A stretch of 64,000 bases of DNA from HGM11368 sp051883415. GTDB lineage: Bacteria > Bacillota > Clostridia > Christensenellales > UBA3700. The notes below the pieces were generated by a model that saw only the letters and a program-made list of their open reading frames with translations, searched no databases and had not been told where the DNA came from. Location of the stretch: assembly GCA_051883415.1 (NCBI GenBank), contig JBJETR010000072.1, positions 1-64,000 on the forward strand, written 5' to 3'. Positions 14,950 to 24,229 of this stretch are shown piece after piece (positions within the stretch are counted from its first letter, which is position 1; each line of letters opens with the position of its first letter). A program made the translations under genes and the position numbers.

Positions 14950-17898
14950 TTATCTATTTTTTGCTTTTTTGACCAAGTGTATCACGATAACCAGAACGAT
15001 TATTGCAACTACGATAAACGGAGCTGTCTTTGCTAATCCCTCAAAACCTATCATGTCGCTCAGTCTATTCAAAACTCCACCGTTGCCGTTATACTTGTTG
15101 TCGCTATTTGGTTTGTCGTCCGGCTCTACAGCTTCATCGGGCTCAGTTGGCTCGTCTGGTTGTTCAGGTTCGCCTGGTTGTTCAGGCTCATCGGGCTGCA
15201 CAGGTTCGCCTGGTTGTTCAGGCTCATCGGGTTGTTCAGGCTCGTCGGGTTGTGCAGGCTCATCGGGTTGTTCAGGCTCGCCTGGTTGTTCAGGCTCGTC
15301 GGGTTGCTCAGGTGTAGTTGGCACGCTTGTCTCAACTTGGAACTCTTCTTCCTCTATAGACTCCACGTACTTATTTGTCACCGCGTTTGCCACGACTTTT
15401 ATTTTTATCTTTTTGCCCGCTGCGTCTTGAGGTACGACAAAGCTTGTGCCGTCCATAGGCACGTAGTCTCCACCGTCTACACTATAAAAAATTGCAGTTG
15501 TCGTCTCTACTTCGATGGCGTTGTTATTAGGGTTGGTCAGCGTAACGCTTACCGATGCAGTTTCATCCGCCTCCCATTTTTCTTGGTTTTTAGCAATTGC
15601 AATTTGTATTTCCGTTGCCACGACTGCCACGCTTATTTTATCGTAAATCGGTGCATAATTGGTATTATTCGGCAAGAATTTAACGTCAATATTTTTGGTC
15701 TCGTCGGCGTAATCATTACTACCTATTACCATGCTCCACACGCCGCTCAGTTGGCTTCCGCTATACTTGTCTACAACCACTCCTCCCGTAAGTGTAGACT
15801 CTTCCCACTTTTGTCCATACTTCAACGTGCTTGCCGTTGGCAAAGTCTGCACCTCGCAATCCCACTTGACAGTCAGTTCAATGCTCTCTTCGATTGATAC
15901 GTACTTTCCTTCGATATCCGCCGTCTTTGCTTTGACGTATAGTTTAGAACCATACGTCGCAGTGTTAGGAACTGTAAAAGTGTTTCCGCTCAAAGTCACC
16001 CAACTGCCTAAGAGTCCAAGTCTATAGCTGTACGTAACTGTGCCGTCGTATTTCAGCGTTTCGTCATAGTAATTGGTAATTTTGGTAACTATTTCTATAT
16101 TTTGTCCCGAATATACTGACGTCGTAGGTGCTACAAAGTCAATATTAGGCGACGATTTTTCCACGACGGCGTTGACTTTCATCTTTATCGGAGAATAGAC
16201 CGACTTATCGGGTGTAAAGATAAGGTTGACCTCCTCGCCATCGGCAAAAATGGCGTCGGGATTCTCAAAGCTCCACTCTCCCGCTATGGTTTTTCCACTC
16301 AAGCTGTCTTTGACTACTCCGCCGCTTATCGTCGCATTGCTTATCTTTTGACCATACTCGATAGCAGACAGTGTAGGTGCACTGACAATTGTCGGCGTAC
16401 CCACGTTGGTGTCGACGGTGTAGGCTTTGATTCTAAAATTGACGGGTGTCGTTCCGCTATTAAAATAACTCTGACAATCGTACCACGTTGATCCGCTACT
16501 CGATATATACGATTCTCCTTTGTTGACGGTGACGTTGCTGTTGGCTAAGGTAATCAAGTTACTTCCCGAATATGCCTGCAAAGAGCCGCTTCTATCGATT
16601 CCTACGTAAGCGGTAGTTTGAAAACATACGAAGAATTTTTCGTCAGCATTCAGTTGCACTTCTTCCGACAATTTTATGGTACTCATACCCACTTGTCCGA
16701 AGTTGCCCGATTGAGTATGCGCCAAGGTTCCCTTGCTTAGTCCCGAAGAATTGTCCGTACCCTTATATATATTCAGAGTATATGCCTTGCCTGAGCTCTC
16801 TTCTTTTGTCAAGTCGTTGCTCTCGCAAGTTTCGATACTCACCGCCGTCAAAGTTTCTTCACCTACGCTTTGGAAGACGTTGCCGTAATATCTATCGCTA
16901 CCACCCACGTATGACGAGATAATACCGCCGTCGTGCTGATATCTGTTGTCGTATTCGGTGGTATCAACCACGTCGTACGCCGTTGCCCAAGTCATTGTTT
17001 TGTCTTCGTAAGAAATCCAAAAGTATCCGCCAAGCCCCCAACCTGTACCCCAACTGTTTTTGATGAGCCAAGCGCCGTTGTTAGAAGGCGTGGTCGAAAA
17101 GTTGGTCTTAGGATAATCATCGTCCCAACCCACGATGGTTACGGCGTGGTTTTCGCTATAAGTGTTGTAACAATAAAAGGCAGAATTAGCAGAATTAAAA
17201 TAGTAACTACTAGAAGAAGAATAATAAGACGTTGCCACCGCACCGTAGGTCAATATCGCATTTTTGACGTCGTCGGCTTGGGTTGGCAGGTCATAATAAT
17301 ATACGTTGTCTATGTAATATTCGCATTGATATCTAAGACTCGGATTAAGCGTAGTGTCGCCACCATTGTCCACAGCGTACACCAAATCGTCGTAATCGGC
17401 AATCGATTCTCTAGCAAAGCCGATGCCCGTAGCAAGAGTGTGCGCAGCAATAAGGCTCGAGCCACCGATGTCGTAATAAGGCTCGTCCGAATATGTATAT
17501 TCCACGCTATCGTCCGTTCCGTCACGTTCTGCATTGTAAGCAAAATAGCCTAAGTGCCATTCCGACAAATCGACGTCGGAGCTAGCACCGTGATTTTTGA
17601 TTGCGTCGCTCTCCGCCGCAGCACAAGCGGCAAAGGTCCAACACATGCCTAGTGGATTTTGATTTTTGACGGGGGTTACGTACTGAAGATTCTGGTAGTT
17701 GTCGTTGTAACTTGTAGGCAGAATTGACGTTAGCGTTTCTACCTGCGTTTCTACACTCGTGTTGGCTACGTGCGTATTGTCTAAGATATCTTGTACTAAA
17801 GACTGACCGCTAAAATCTATGGTGACGCCTATAGCCAGCACGCACCATACACTGAGCAAAAGAATTATCAAACCTATTGCCGTAGCAGTCCTTTTCAT
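14950..17898 (-). CDS. Secreted, wall-spanning papain-like (C1) peptidase with repeat domains
   Basis: 982 residues from the ATG at 17898, which has an AGAGG site; a start five codons upstream is less likely. A signal sequence (about 7-27) leads to a papain-like domain. It shows the oxyanion Gln and catalytic Cys in PVKNQNPLGMCWTFAA (about 75-90), the catalytic His in NHAVTIVGWDDDY (about 245-257) and the Asn in LIKNSWGTGWG (about 275-285). Then come a lectin-like region, two or more Ig/MBG-like modules (EYGQKISNATISGG and KYGQKWEESTLTGG mark equivalent starts), a Pro/Glu stalk of QP(D/G)EP hexapeptides, a membrane span and KKAKNR. Probably a cell-surface protease displayed on a rigid stalk; its substrate is unknown. 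Confidence 0.85.
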   Translation of the reverse strand: MKRTATAIGLIILLLSVWCVLAIGVTIDFSGQSLVQDILDNTHVANTSVETQVETLTSILPTSYNDNYQNLQYVTPVKNQNPLGMCWTFAACAAAESDAIKNHGASSDVDLSEWHLGYFAYNAERDGTDDSVEYTYSDEPYYDIGGSSLIAAHTLATGIGFARESIADYDDLVYAVDNGGDTTLNPSLRYQCEYYIDNVYYYDLPTQADDVKNAILTYGAVATSYYSSSSSYYFNSANSAFYCYNTYSENHAVTIVGWDDDYPKTNFSTTPSNNGAWLIKNSWGTGWGLGGYFWISYEDKTMTWATAYDVVDTTEYDNRYQHDGGIISSYVGGSDRYYGNVFQSVGEETLTAVSIETCESNDLTKEESSGKAYTLNIYKGTDNSSGLSKGTLAHTQSGNFGQVGMSTIKLSEEVQLNADEKFFVCFQTTAYVGIDRSGSLQAYSGSNLITLANSNVTVNKGESYISSSGSTWYDCQSYFNSGTTPVNFRIKAYTVDTNVGTPTIVSAPTLSAIEYGQKISNATISGGVVKDSLSGKTIAGEWSFENPDAIFADGEEVNLIFTPDKSVYSPIKMKVNAVVEKSSPNIDFVAPTTSVYSGQNIEIVTKITNYYDETLKYDGTVTYSYRLGLLGSWVTLSGNTFTVPNTATYGSKLYVKAKTADIEGKYVSIEESIELTVKWDCEVQTLPTASTLKYGQKWEESTLTGGVVVDKYSGSQLSGVWSMVIGSNDYADETKNIDVKFLPNNTNYAPIYDKISVAVVATEIQIAIAKNQEKWEADETASVSVTLTNPNNNAIEVETTTAIFYSVDGGDYVPMDGTSFVVPQDAAGKKIKIKVVANAVTNKYVESIEEEEFQVETSVPTTPEQPDEPEQPGEPEQPDEPAQPDEPEQPDEPEQPGEPVQPDEPEQPGEPEQPDEPTEPDEAVEPDDKPNSDNKYNGNGGVLNRLSDMIGFEGLAKTAPFIVVAIIVLVIVIHLVKKAKNR
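15148..15318 (-). repeat. 18-bp tandem repeats encoding the (E/A/V)QP(D/G)EP stalk
   Basis: About nine copies of an 18-bp unit (GGTTGTTCAGGCTCGTCG and variants) inside the C1 peptidase gene. They encode an acidic, proline-rich stalk just before the membrane anchor. Copies vary at the Asp/Gly position (Tcg/gCc) and in one first-position residue. Copy number is prone to slippage and to assembly error. Confidence 0.9.
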
Positions 17899-18007
17899 CG
17901 ATACCTCTAACACAACCTACTAATAGGCACGCATAATATACGCGCACTATTATATTATATTTTACAACAATTTTTTACCTTTTGCAATGCCGATTTATCA
18001 AAAAAGT

Positions 18008-18029
18008 GGGGACTACCTGCTTAGTCCCC
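18008..18029 (-). terminator. Second of two tandem terminators after the HAD gene
   Basis: GGGGACTA / TAGTCCCC, a perfect 8-bp stem with a 6-nt loop, is followed on the - strand by AC and six T's. It lies downstream of the first terminator and shares with it a 19-bp leader sequence. Confidence 0.75.
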
Positions 18030-18050
18030 TAAATTTTACACCAACTTATT

Positions 18051-18076
18051 AAAAAACGGGAATTAAATATTCCCGT
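18051..18076 (-). terminator. First terminator after the HAD gene
   Basis: ACGGGAAT / ATTCCCGT with a 5-nt loop is followed on the - strand by six T's, 15 bp after the HAD stop codon. Confidence 0.85.
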
Positions 18077-18090
18077 AATTTTACACAGAC

Positions 18091-18789
18091 TTATTTTCCA
18101 TTTCTAAGACTTGCAAGTATTGCGTCGAGCGCTTCGTCAACGCATCGACAATTTATCTTTGCCTTACCCTCTTGCATATCGATTCCGTAAGAGTAGTTGG
18201 TCAGACTCAACATACTCAAGTCGTTATTGCCGTCGCCCACTACCCACAAGTTGTCCTTGTCCACTCCGAGATAATTCATAACCTTCTTTACGCCTGCGGC
18301 TTTGTCTATATCGCAAGGGCTGAAGTCGTAGCAATCGCATTGTCTATATACGTTGACGCCCTGCAAAGCCTCGCTATAATCTTGCACTATCTCGTCCAAA
18401 ATTTTCCATTCTTTTTCGCCTCTAGGAAAGGGCGTCAAAGCCACCTCGTTAGGCTGAAACCATACCCCGTCGCCCAGCTTTTCTTCTATCTCTTCTCTCA
18501 ACTTGTCGAGAATATTTTTCGCCTTTTTATCAACCTTCACTCTCTCGTATCTGCTCGGAGGCAAGTCGTATCCAAAACATATCACTGCGCCGTTTTCGCC
18601 GATATGTATCGGGTTTTTTAATCCCAACTGCCTTGTCAAACCGCATAGATAGTATATGGGTTTGCCAGAGCAAATAGCGACGTAAGCATATCTTTCTATC
18701 TCCTTTAGTTTGTCTACGTTTTCCGCCTTTACTGCCTTACCGATCTCGGCAAGCGTACCGTCCAAATCAAACACAACAAGTCTTTTCAT
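18091..18789 (-). CDS. HAD-superfamily (Cof-like) sugar-phosphate phosphatase
   Basis: 232 residues from the ATG at 18789 (MKRLVVFDLDGTL), which places the nucleophile Asp in DLDGTL at residues 8-13. An ATG nine codons upstream only adds an unrelated leader. Motif II is seen in AICSGKP and motif III/IV in VVGDGNNDLSML (about 194-205), with an intermediate cap carrying PPSRYERVKVDKK. This pattern fits Cof-type or phosphomannomutase-like HAD phosphatases acting on small phosphorylated metabolites. The substrate is not predictable. It is a single-gene unit ended by two tandem terminators. Confidence 0.85.
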   Translation of the reverse strand: MKRLVVFDLDGTLAEIGKAVKAENVDKLKEIERYAYVAICSGKPIYYLCGLTRQLGLKNPIHIGENGAVICFGYDLPPSRYERVKVDKKAKNILDKLREEIEEKLGDGVWFQPNEVALTPFPRGEKEWKILDEIVQDYSEALQGVNVYRQCDCYDFSPCDIDKAAGVKKVMNYLGVDKDNLWVVGDGNNDLSMLSLTNYSYGIDMQEGKAKINCRCVDEALDAILASLRNGK

Positions 18790-19005
18790 TTTCCACTCAT
18801 CTCTTATATTTAGCATTATTGCTTCTTTTGTATTATTTTATCCTCTTTGCCAAGCCGTTGTCAATCGTGTGATTGATTTGGATAGCATTGACTTTGGATG
18901 TGTTTTTCTAATATCATATCCGTAGCGCTGCCTAAGTGCTCTATTCGCAATAGCAGGATATATCATCTATTTGCCACCCACCCCTTTTACGGCAGTCTAT
19001 CAAAA

Positions 19006-19032
19006 AGCGACCTGACCTTTCGTCAAGTCGCT
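19006..19032 (-). terminator. Terminator of the AraC-family gene
   Basis: AGCGAC and GTCGCT with an inner TGAC/GTCA pairing form the stem, followed on the - strand by five T's, 7 bp after the regulator stop. Confidence 0.75.
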
Positions 19033-19038
19033 TAGTTG

Positions 19039-19920
19039 TTATTTGATTTCTTTGACGGGATGTAGCTCGATATATCCTCGCTTGCCTATCGGCTCCAACT
19101 GAATGGTTGGATTGCTCTCGTCCCACGTATATCCCAGCACGGCGGGATTGTAATTTTTTTGTGCCGTCATTACCTCTTCTATTGCACTCTCGTAATCCTC
19201 TTCTTCAAAAGGTTGGGATACGAACATCAAATACTTAGCTTTTGGCAAATCTATCACGTCATAGCCGTCGGGTACTATGCCGTCGTAGTTTTCATCCACC
19301 TCCACGCCTTGTACGTATTCGCCCGTATTCTCCTCGATATACCTCTTAGGCAGCCACATACATACGGGCTCACCGCATATCGACTTGATAGAGGTCAACA
19401 CTCCCCACACCTCACAGCCTACCTCTTGACAATAGCCAAAGTATTCGGTTGCCGATTTGCTTCTTTTGATTATAGCCTTTCTCGTCGGTCTTTCCACTTC
19501 CGACACAAACACGCATTTTACGTCTTGCATACTCTCTTTGCTCCTTTCGTTCTTTTTGTATTTTACTCCGTAAGGAACAAACAAACTCAGCGGAATAGGG
19601 TTTTTTGCGTAGTCTTTCGGGTTCTTCCCAAACTCGCGCGCAAAAGCTCGGGTATAGCCGTCAACACTTCCAAAGCCCTCTTCCATAGCCACGTCGATAA
19701 TTTTGTAGTCGCTATCTCTCAGCCTCAACGCCGACTTTTTGAGCCTAAGTCTACGGATATAGTGCGACGGCGTATAGCCCGTGTATCGCTCGAATAACCG
19801 CACGGCTTGTCTAGGCGAAAAGTTGGCTACTTTGGCAAGTTGCTCGATAGTAATCTCATGAGACAAATTTTGCTCGATATAATCTTGCATACGTTGTACC
19901 GCTTCGACGTGTTGTTGCAT
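19039..19920 (-). CDS. AraC-family regulator with GyrI-like ligand-binding domain
   Basis: A 293-residue regulator. The N-terminal 110 residues form the double helix-turn-helix of AraC/XylS proteins (IEQLAKVANFSPRQAVRLFERYTGYTPSHYIRRLRL, then IIDVAMEEGFGSVDGYTRAF). The C-terminal 160 residues form a GyrI-like/SOUL-type effector domain (VERPTRKAIIKR...YDVIDLPKAKYLMF), a fold that often binds hydrophobic drugs or small ligands, as in Rob and BmrR. Such proteins often control efflux or stress genes. The direct target is not evident; the GNAT gene directly upstream on the same strand is a candidate. Confidence 0.88.
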   Translation of the reverse strand: MQQHVEAVQRMQDYIEQNLSHEITIEQLAKVANFSPRQAVRLFERYTGYTPSHYIRRLRLKKSALRLRDSDYKIIDVAMEEGFGSVDGYTRAFAREFGKNPKDYAKNPIPLSLFVPYGVKYKKNERSKESMQDVKCVFVSEVERPTRKAIIKRSKSATEYFGYCQEVGCEVWGVLTSIKSICGEPVCMWLPKRYIEENTGEYVQGVEVDENYDGIVPDGYDVIDLPKAKYLMFVSQPFEEEDYESAIEEVMTAQKNYNPAVLGYTWDESNPTIQLEPIGKRGYIELHPVKEIK

Positions 19921-19986
19921 TTATCGCTCCTTACGCTAAGATAATAGCATTATCGTTGCAAGCGTTTCTCGACTTTTTTTGCCAAC

Positions 19987-20595
19987 TTATTCTAATTGAC
20001 CTTCTCGCTTTTCTTTCACCTTAGGCGCAAAGCACTTGTCGAACTCGTCCACTTCGCTCTCTTCCACCATATATACGGCAGGATCGCTGTATACACCCCT
20101 AATGCTTTGAGCTTTTTGCTCGTCTAAGATTTTACACATAAAAAACGGCGTTTCCATATCGTCCGGCACTCCCTCGTAGGTTATGCCGTACTTGTCTGCG
20201 CTATCGAAGCCGAAACGGTGATACAAATCGGGATTGCCGGTGATGAGCACCATTGCGTATCCCATTTGCTTAGCCATATCGCAAGTCAACTCAATCAGCT
20301 TTCTTGCGTAGCCCTTTCCTTGATAAGACGGCAACACCGACAACGGTCCGAATATCGCCACGGTATGATTTATCTCGCCCTCTTTGACGGTAGCTTTTGC
20401 CCAAACTATCTGAGCAACTATTTCGCCGTTTTCCTCTATCACGTAGTCAAGCTCGGGGATAAAACAAGCGTCGTCTCTCATCTTGTTGATAACCAAGTGT
20501 TCGAAGCACCCCGGTCTATACACGTTCCAAAAAGCCTCTCTTACGAGGTTTTCGGTCTTTCTATAATCTTCTTTTCTCTCTTTTCTTATTATCAT
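19987..20595 (-). CDS. GNAT-family N-acetyltransferase (YhbS-like)
   Basis: A 202-residue protein with the GNAT core. An N-terminal beta strand MIIRKERKEDY is followed by VAIFGPLSVLPSYQGKGYARKLIE (about 79-102), which carries the acetyl-CoA pyrophosphate loop Q-G-K-G-Y-A. GNPDLYHRFGF (about 119-129) is typical of the YhbS-like subgroup. It transfers an acetyl group from acetyl-CoA to an unknown amine. It is separated from the upstream aminotransferase by a terminator and a dispersed palindromic repeat, and is followed by the AraC-like gene about 66 bp downstream. Confidence 0.85.
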   Translation of the reverse strand: MIIRKERKEDYRKTENLVREAFWNVYRPGCFEHLVINKMRDDACFIPELDYVIEENGEIVAQIVWAKATVKEGEINHTVAIFGPLSVLPSYQGKGYARKLIELTCDMAKQMGYAMVLITGNPDLYHRFGFDSADKYGITYEGVPDDMETPFFMCKILDEQKAQSIRGVYSDPAVYMVEESEVDEFDKCFAPKVKEKREGQLE

Positions 20596-20620
20596 TTTTT
20601 CTTCCTTTTTTAGATTTTTG

Positions 20621-20640
20621 TCGATATGTATCGACTTTTT
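20621..20640 (-). repeat. Dispersed palindromic repeat, copy 1
   Basis: TCGATATGTATCGA (20621-20634) followed by CTTTTT, i.e. AAAAAGTCGATACATATCGA on the - strand. It lies in the leader of the GNAT gene, downstream of the aminotransferase terminator. Other copies are near 25342, 27850, 39846, 60381 and 61931. Confidence 0.75.
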
Positions 20641-20648
20641 AAATTGTT

Positions 20649-20671
20649 AGCGGGAATATTCCATTCCCGCT
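20649..20671 (-). terminator. Terminator of the aminotransferase gene
   Basis: AGCGGGAAT / ATTCCCGCT is a perfect 9-bp stem with a 5-nt loop directly after the stop codon. The T-tract on the - strand is weak (AACAATTT). Confidence 0.65.
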
Positions 20672-20674
20672 ACG

Positions 20675-21865
20675 TTAGATTAGTCCCATTCTCTTGGCTA
20701 ATTTTTCAAATTGAGCCATAGACCTTACCACCGTATCCTTAGATACGCAATATGCTATCCTTACGTACCCCTTGCAGCCAAAGCTACTGCCCGGCACCAG
20801 CAATAGGTTGTACTCTTTAGCTATACTGCAAAACTCCTTGTCATCTTCGATAGGCGACTTGACGAATAGATAAAAAGCTCCTTGTGGGTTGACGTATTCG
20901 AAGCCAAGTTTTTTCAATCCCTCGGTCAGCAAATTCTTATTGTCGACGTAAGGCTTGATATCGCATATATCTTCCACGCATCTCTCCACAAGTTTTTGTT
21001 GTAAAGACGGCGCATTGACGTAGCCGAGTATGCGTGTTGCTACGTTGCAAGAAGCAATCAATTCTTCAAAGTCGGCGCAAGTATCGGGAATAAGCAGATA
21101 GCCTATTCTTTCCCCAGGCAAAGACAGTGATTTGCTATACGAATATCCCACGATAGTATTGTCGTACAGCGACGGCAAAAACTCAACCTTTGCGTCATCG
21201 TACACAATCTCTCTATAAGGCTCGTCGCTGATGAGATAGATAGCATTGCCCCACTTCTTTTGCGCTCTATCGAGAGTCGAGGCTAGCTTTGTCAAAAATT
21301 CCTTGTCATACACCACGCCCGTAGGGTTGTTGGGAGAATTGACAATGACGGCTTTTGTCTTGCTAGTCAACAGTCGTTCCGTCACTTCAAGGTCCGGCAA
21401 AAAGCTTGGCGAATTGGCAGGCACCTCGACGATTTTTCCGCCGTAGTTGTCGATATAATTGCGATACTCTCCAAAGTAGGGACAAAATACCAATACTTCG
21501 TCGCCTTCGTTGAGCAAGCTCTTGAGCACAACGTTTAGTCCGCCTGCCGCTCCCACGGTCATCACCACGTTGTTTTCGTTGTACGCCGTACCGTACCGCT
21601 TGTTAAAGTAATTAGCAACGACATTGCGGGTAGTAGAAAAACCGCTATTATTCATATAGCCGTGCAACTCTATCTCGCTCACCTCGTCGACGATATCCTT
21701 GATATGTTGATTGACGCTTTGCGGTGGCTTGACGCTTGGATTGCCTAGCGAAAAGTCGAACACGTTTTCTTTGCCGTATATTTCGGCAAGTCTTTTACCT
21801 TCTTCAAACATCTCTCTGATTGCCGAACTAGTTGCAATCATCTTCTTCATTTTTTGCGAAATCAT
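20675..21865 (-). CDS. Class I PLP-dependent aminotransferase (AspC-like)
   Basis: A 396-residue fold-type I aminotransferase. DFSLGNPSVKPP (about 37-48), the NSPNNPTGVVY loop with the PLP-contacting Asn (about 175-185), ISDEPYREIVYD with Asp and Tyr (about 214-225), the PLP Lys in SYSKSLSLPGERIGY (about 243-257) and the substrate Arg in KGYVRIAYC (about 367-375) are present. It probably transfers an amino group between 2-oxoglutarate and aspartate, aromatic amino acids or alanine. The substrate is not resolvable from sequence. It is followed by a terminator. Confidence 0.88.
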   Translation of the reverse strand: MISQKMKKMIATSSAIREMFEEGKRLAEIYGKENVFDFSLGNPSVKPPQSVNQHIKDIVDEVSEIELHGYMNNSGFSTTRNVVANYFNKRYGTAYNENNVVMTVGAAGGLNVVLKSLLNEGDEVLVFCPYFGEYRNYIDNYGGKIVEVPANSPSFLPDLEVTERLLTSKTKAVIVNSPNNPTGVVYDKEFLTKLASTLDRAQKKWGNAIYLISDEPYREIVYDDAKVEFLPSLYDNTIVGYSYSKSLSLPGERIGYLLIPDTCADFEELIASCNVATRILGYVNAPSLQQKLVERCVEDICDIKPYVDNKNLLTEGLKKLGFEYVNPQGAFYLFVKSPIEDDKEFCSIAKEYNLLLVPGSSFGCKGYVRIAYCVSKDTVVRSMAQFEKLAKRMGLI

Positions 21866-21870
21866 ACTTC

Positions 21871-22365
21871 TTAAGCCTCATTCCCAATTCTATATCTCCA
21901 AGCTTCAATCTTTATCTCAAAGCCGTTGTCGGTATAGGATAGCTGTATTTTTTCCACTGCATTATCTTCCGCATTGACGTCTACAATGACTTTGACGTTT
22001 AGCCCCTCTTTACCCAGCGCCAATTGAGAATCTCTAATAACTCCTTCGAAGCGATAGCCCTTGTCGGTCTTGATGTATTCGCCGTCAAGATTGCTCGTTT
22101 TCCAATTGAGTGCCAAGTCGTCCTGTCGAGCCGTCACGTCCAAGTCGAGGGGGTTATAAATAACGCCGTCAATCTCGCTATACACGACTTGCTTGTCTTG
22201 CATAACTATAGTATCTATCCTTACAAAAGATCCTTGCTCTAAGTTGTCTAATGCACTTTGCGTAGTTCTCCAATCCTTAGTCACCTCGAAGGTCAGTGCC
22301 GAAGTCGCCACCAATATAGCTATGACAAGGAGAAAAAATAATAACAATCTACCGTTAAATTTCAT
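21871..22365 (-). CDS. Secreted/membrane-anchored hypothetical protein
   Basis: 164 residues with an N-terminal hydrophobic signal or anchor (about 6-26, LLLFFLLVIAILVATSA) and an exported beta-rich region with alternating charged and hydrophobic residues. No Cys lipobox is visible. It overlaps the upstream surface-protein gene by 11 bp, so the two are translationally coupled and probably act together at the cell surface. Family not recognised. Confidence 0.7.
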   Translation of the reverse strand: MKFNGRLLLFFLLVIAILVATSALTFEVTKDWRTTQSALDNLEQGSFVRIDTIVMQDKQVVYSEIDGVIYNPLDLDVTARQDDLALNWKTSNLDGEYIKTDKGYRFEGVIRDSQLALGKEGLNVKVIVDVNAEDNAVEKIQLSYTDNGFEIKIEAWRYRIGNEA

Positions 22366-24229
22366 CTTTCTTCCTCCTCGCTATCGTCAGTCCCAGCACG
22401 CCGAGTGCACCAATTGCTCCCACGGCATATTTGACAATAATCGCCCCCGACAAGGACATTGCTTGCTCCGTAACTTCTTGAGCCAACTCTTTGTACTCGA
22501 CATACGCATCTCTCACTTGGTTGAGATACTGCATATCGACGTTTTCCTCAAGGCTACCCTCGGCAACGTACGTCAAGCATCTCTCAATTTCTCTATATTT
22601 AGACACGTCCTTAAATGAAAACCCTTCAATATCCACGTCCTTCATCATCTGGTCGAATAGTTCTGCGTCAAAGCCCGTTCGTACCGTCTTTGTCAATATC
22701 TTTTGTTTGTAGTTGCGACTCTCTGCGAGCTTTGCCATAACCTGATATTCTTGCATAGGTCTACCTTCCAGCTCGTTGCTTGATTGCCAAGTTGTTCCGC
22801 CAAGACTAAAGCTAACTTCTATTCCTCCAAAGTCGGTCTCGATAACGATAATCTTTTTGTCGTAGAGACGTACTTCAAAGTCGTCTATCGCATATTCCGC
22901 CTGTTCGATATTGATATACGCCTTGCTTCTGTCCATCACGAACTCGTAGTTGTCTTTATCCGTGCCACCGAACGTGCAATCCAACGAATATCTACCTGCG
23001 TTGATAGGCAAATCAATCTCGCCGTCAATCTCATCGTAATATCTCACGTTCACACTCACGTCATCGCCGTCCACTACGCCCGTCATCACTGCCTCGGCGG
23101 TATGGGTGTTGCCGTCGTATACGACTTGATTGTCTACCACCCAATCCACGTCGACGGTCTTTTTGACGATATTGACGGTCTTATTGGTAGGGATATAATA
23201 GTTAGGGTTGTCGCAAATCATAGATAACACATACTCGCCCACCGTAACCATTTTATCAACCACTTGTCCGCCTTTGGTGATGACCAAAGTACATTCGCCG
23301 CTATCGCGCTCGCCGTTAGCGGTATTATACAACCAACCTGTTACCTCTGGTTGTGTCTGCCAATCGGTGCGGTTGTAAGTCAGCTCGCTTGGCAAGACGT
23401 AATCAACATTAAGAGGTGCTCGAGATATAGTAAATTCCCCTGTAAATTCTTCTTGATTAAAAATATAGTTTTTGTTTTCGGCGAAATGTAATATCACTTT
23501 ATAGCTACCCGCGTTGATAGGTTTTTCGTCTGCCGGCATATCCACCCATTCCCCGTTTTGCTCTACTTGATACGACGTATTATACATATCTTTGTCACCA
23601 AAAGAGACGTCAGGCTCAGCTTTTACCTTGACTTCGTGACTCATTCCGTTATAAGTCTTATTATTGGCACTTGTATCGTAGATAGTAATCTCAAACGGCG
23701 TTATTTCGAATTGCTTGGTAGCATTGCTCTCCGCCACGTAATAAGTATCGCTCTCCACCTCGATTTTGACGGTATACTTACCTACGTTGCAAGGTGCCAT
23801 ACCGTTTTCCTTTGTTATTTCTTTTGTCCACGTTGAGTTGTCGTAAGTAACCCTGTAGCCCATGTCTACGCCATTCTCATCCTCAAAAGTGAGTACGTAC
23901 TTAACGTTGGCGTTAGCATACGGCTCTTCCCATTTGACAAAATAATTGTACCAATTAGGGCGGATAACACCATGATACGTAATGCTTGTATTCCCGTCCA
24001 AATGAAACTCCAAAGGTTCATCTGTACTACTCACAAGTCCTGCCCAAAAGGTCGGCACTATCTCTATAGTCGGTGTTGAAGTATTGACAACCTTTACGCT
24101 TGATTGTATGTCGGTCGTTTGCTGTCCTTCGTCCATTGCCCCATTGCCCAAACAAAGGACGGCAACCCCCACAAGCGCAACTGCCGTCAACAATATCATT
24201 ATCAATATTTTTGTCCTAACTTTTATCAT
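22355..24229 (-). CDS. Surface protein with MBG-like beta repeats
   Basis: 624 residues. A signal sequence (about 7-28) is followed by an N-terminal domain, then at least three MBG-like modules with typical phrases: NNKTYNGMSHEVKV, PINAGSYKVILHFAENKNY, YDGNTHTAEAVMTGVVDG and LPINAGRYSLDCTF. A helical segment (about 540-590) and a C-terminal membrane anchor (about 597-618) end in ARRKKDEI. The layout is that of an extracellular stalk protein or adhesin fixed to the membrane. No ligand or enzymatic site is seen. A coupled small exported protein follows. Confidence 0.75.
   Translation of the reverse strand: MIKVRTKILIMILLTAVALVGVAVLCLGNGAMDEGQQTTDIQSSVKVVNTSTPTIEIVPTFWAGLVSSTDEPLEFHLDGNTSITYHGVIRPNWYNYFVKWEEPYANANVKYVLTFEDENGVDMGYRVTYDNSTWTKEITKENGMAPCNVGKYTVKIEVESDTYYVAESNATKQFEITPFEITIYDTSANNKTYNGMSHEVKVKAEPDVSFGDKDMYNTSYQVEQNGEWVDMPADEKPINAGSYKVILHFAENKNYIFNQEEFTGEFTISRAPLNVDYVLPSELTYNRTDWQTQPEVTGWLYNTANGERDSGECTLVITKGGQVVDKMVTVGEYVLSMICDNPNYYIPTNKTVNIVKKTVDVDWVVDNQVVYDGNTHTAEAVMTGVVDGDDVSVNVRYYDEIDGEIDLPINAGRYSLDCTFGGTDKDNYEFVMDRSKAYINIEQAEYAIDDFEVRLYDKKIIVIETDFGGIEVSFSLGGTTWQSSNELEGRPMQEYQVMAKLAESRNYKQKILTKTVRTGFDAELFDQMMKDVDIEGFSFKDVSKYREIERCLTYVAEGSLEENVDMQYLNQVRDAYVEYKELAQEVTEQAMSLSGAIIVKYAVGAIGALGVLGLTIARRKKDEI

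Noticed and set aside
15148..15318. Regular short repeats that could suggest a CRISPR array
   Set aside because: Contiguous 18-bp units in frame with a coding sequence and without spacers; they encode a Pro/Glu stalk.
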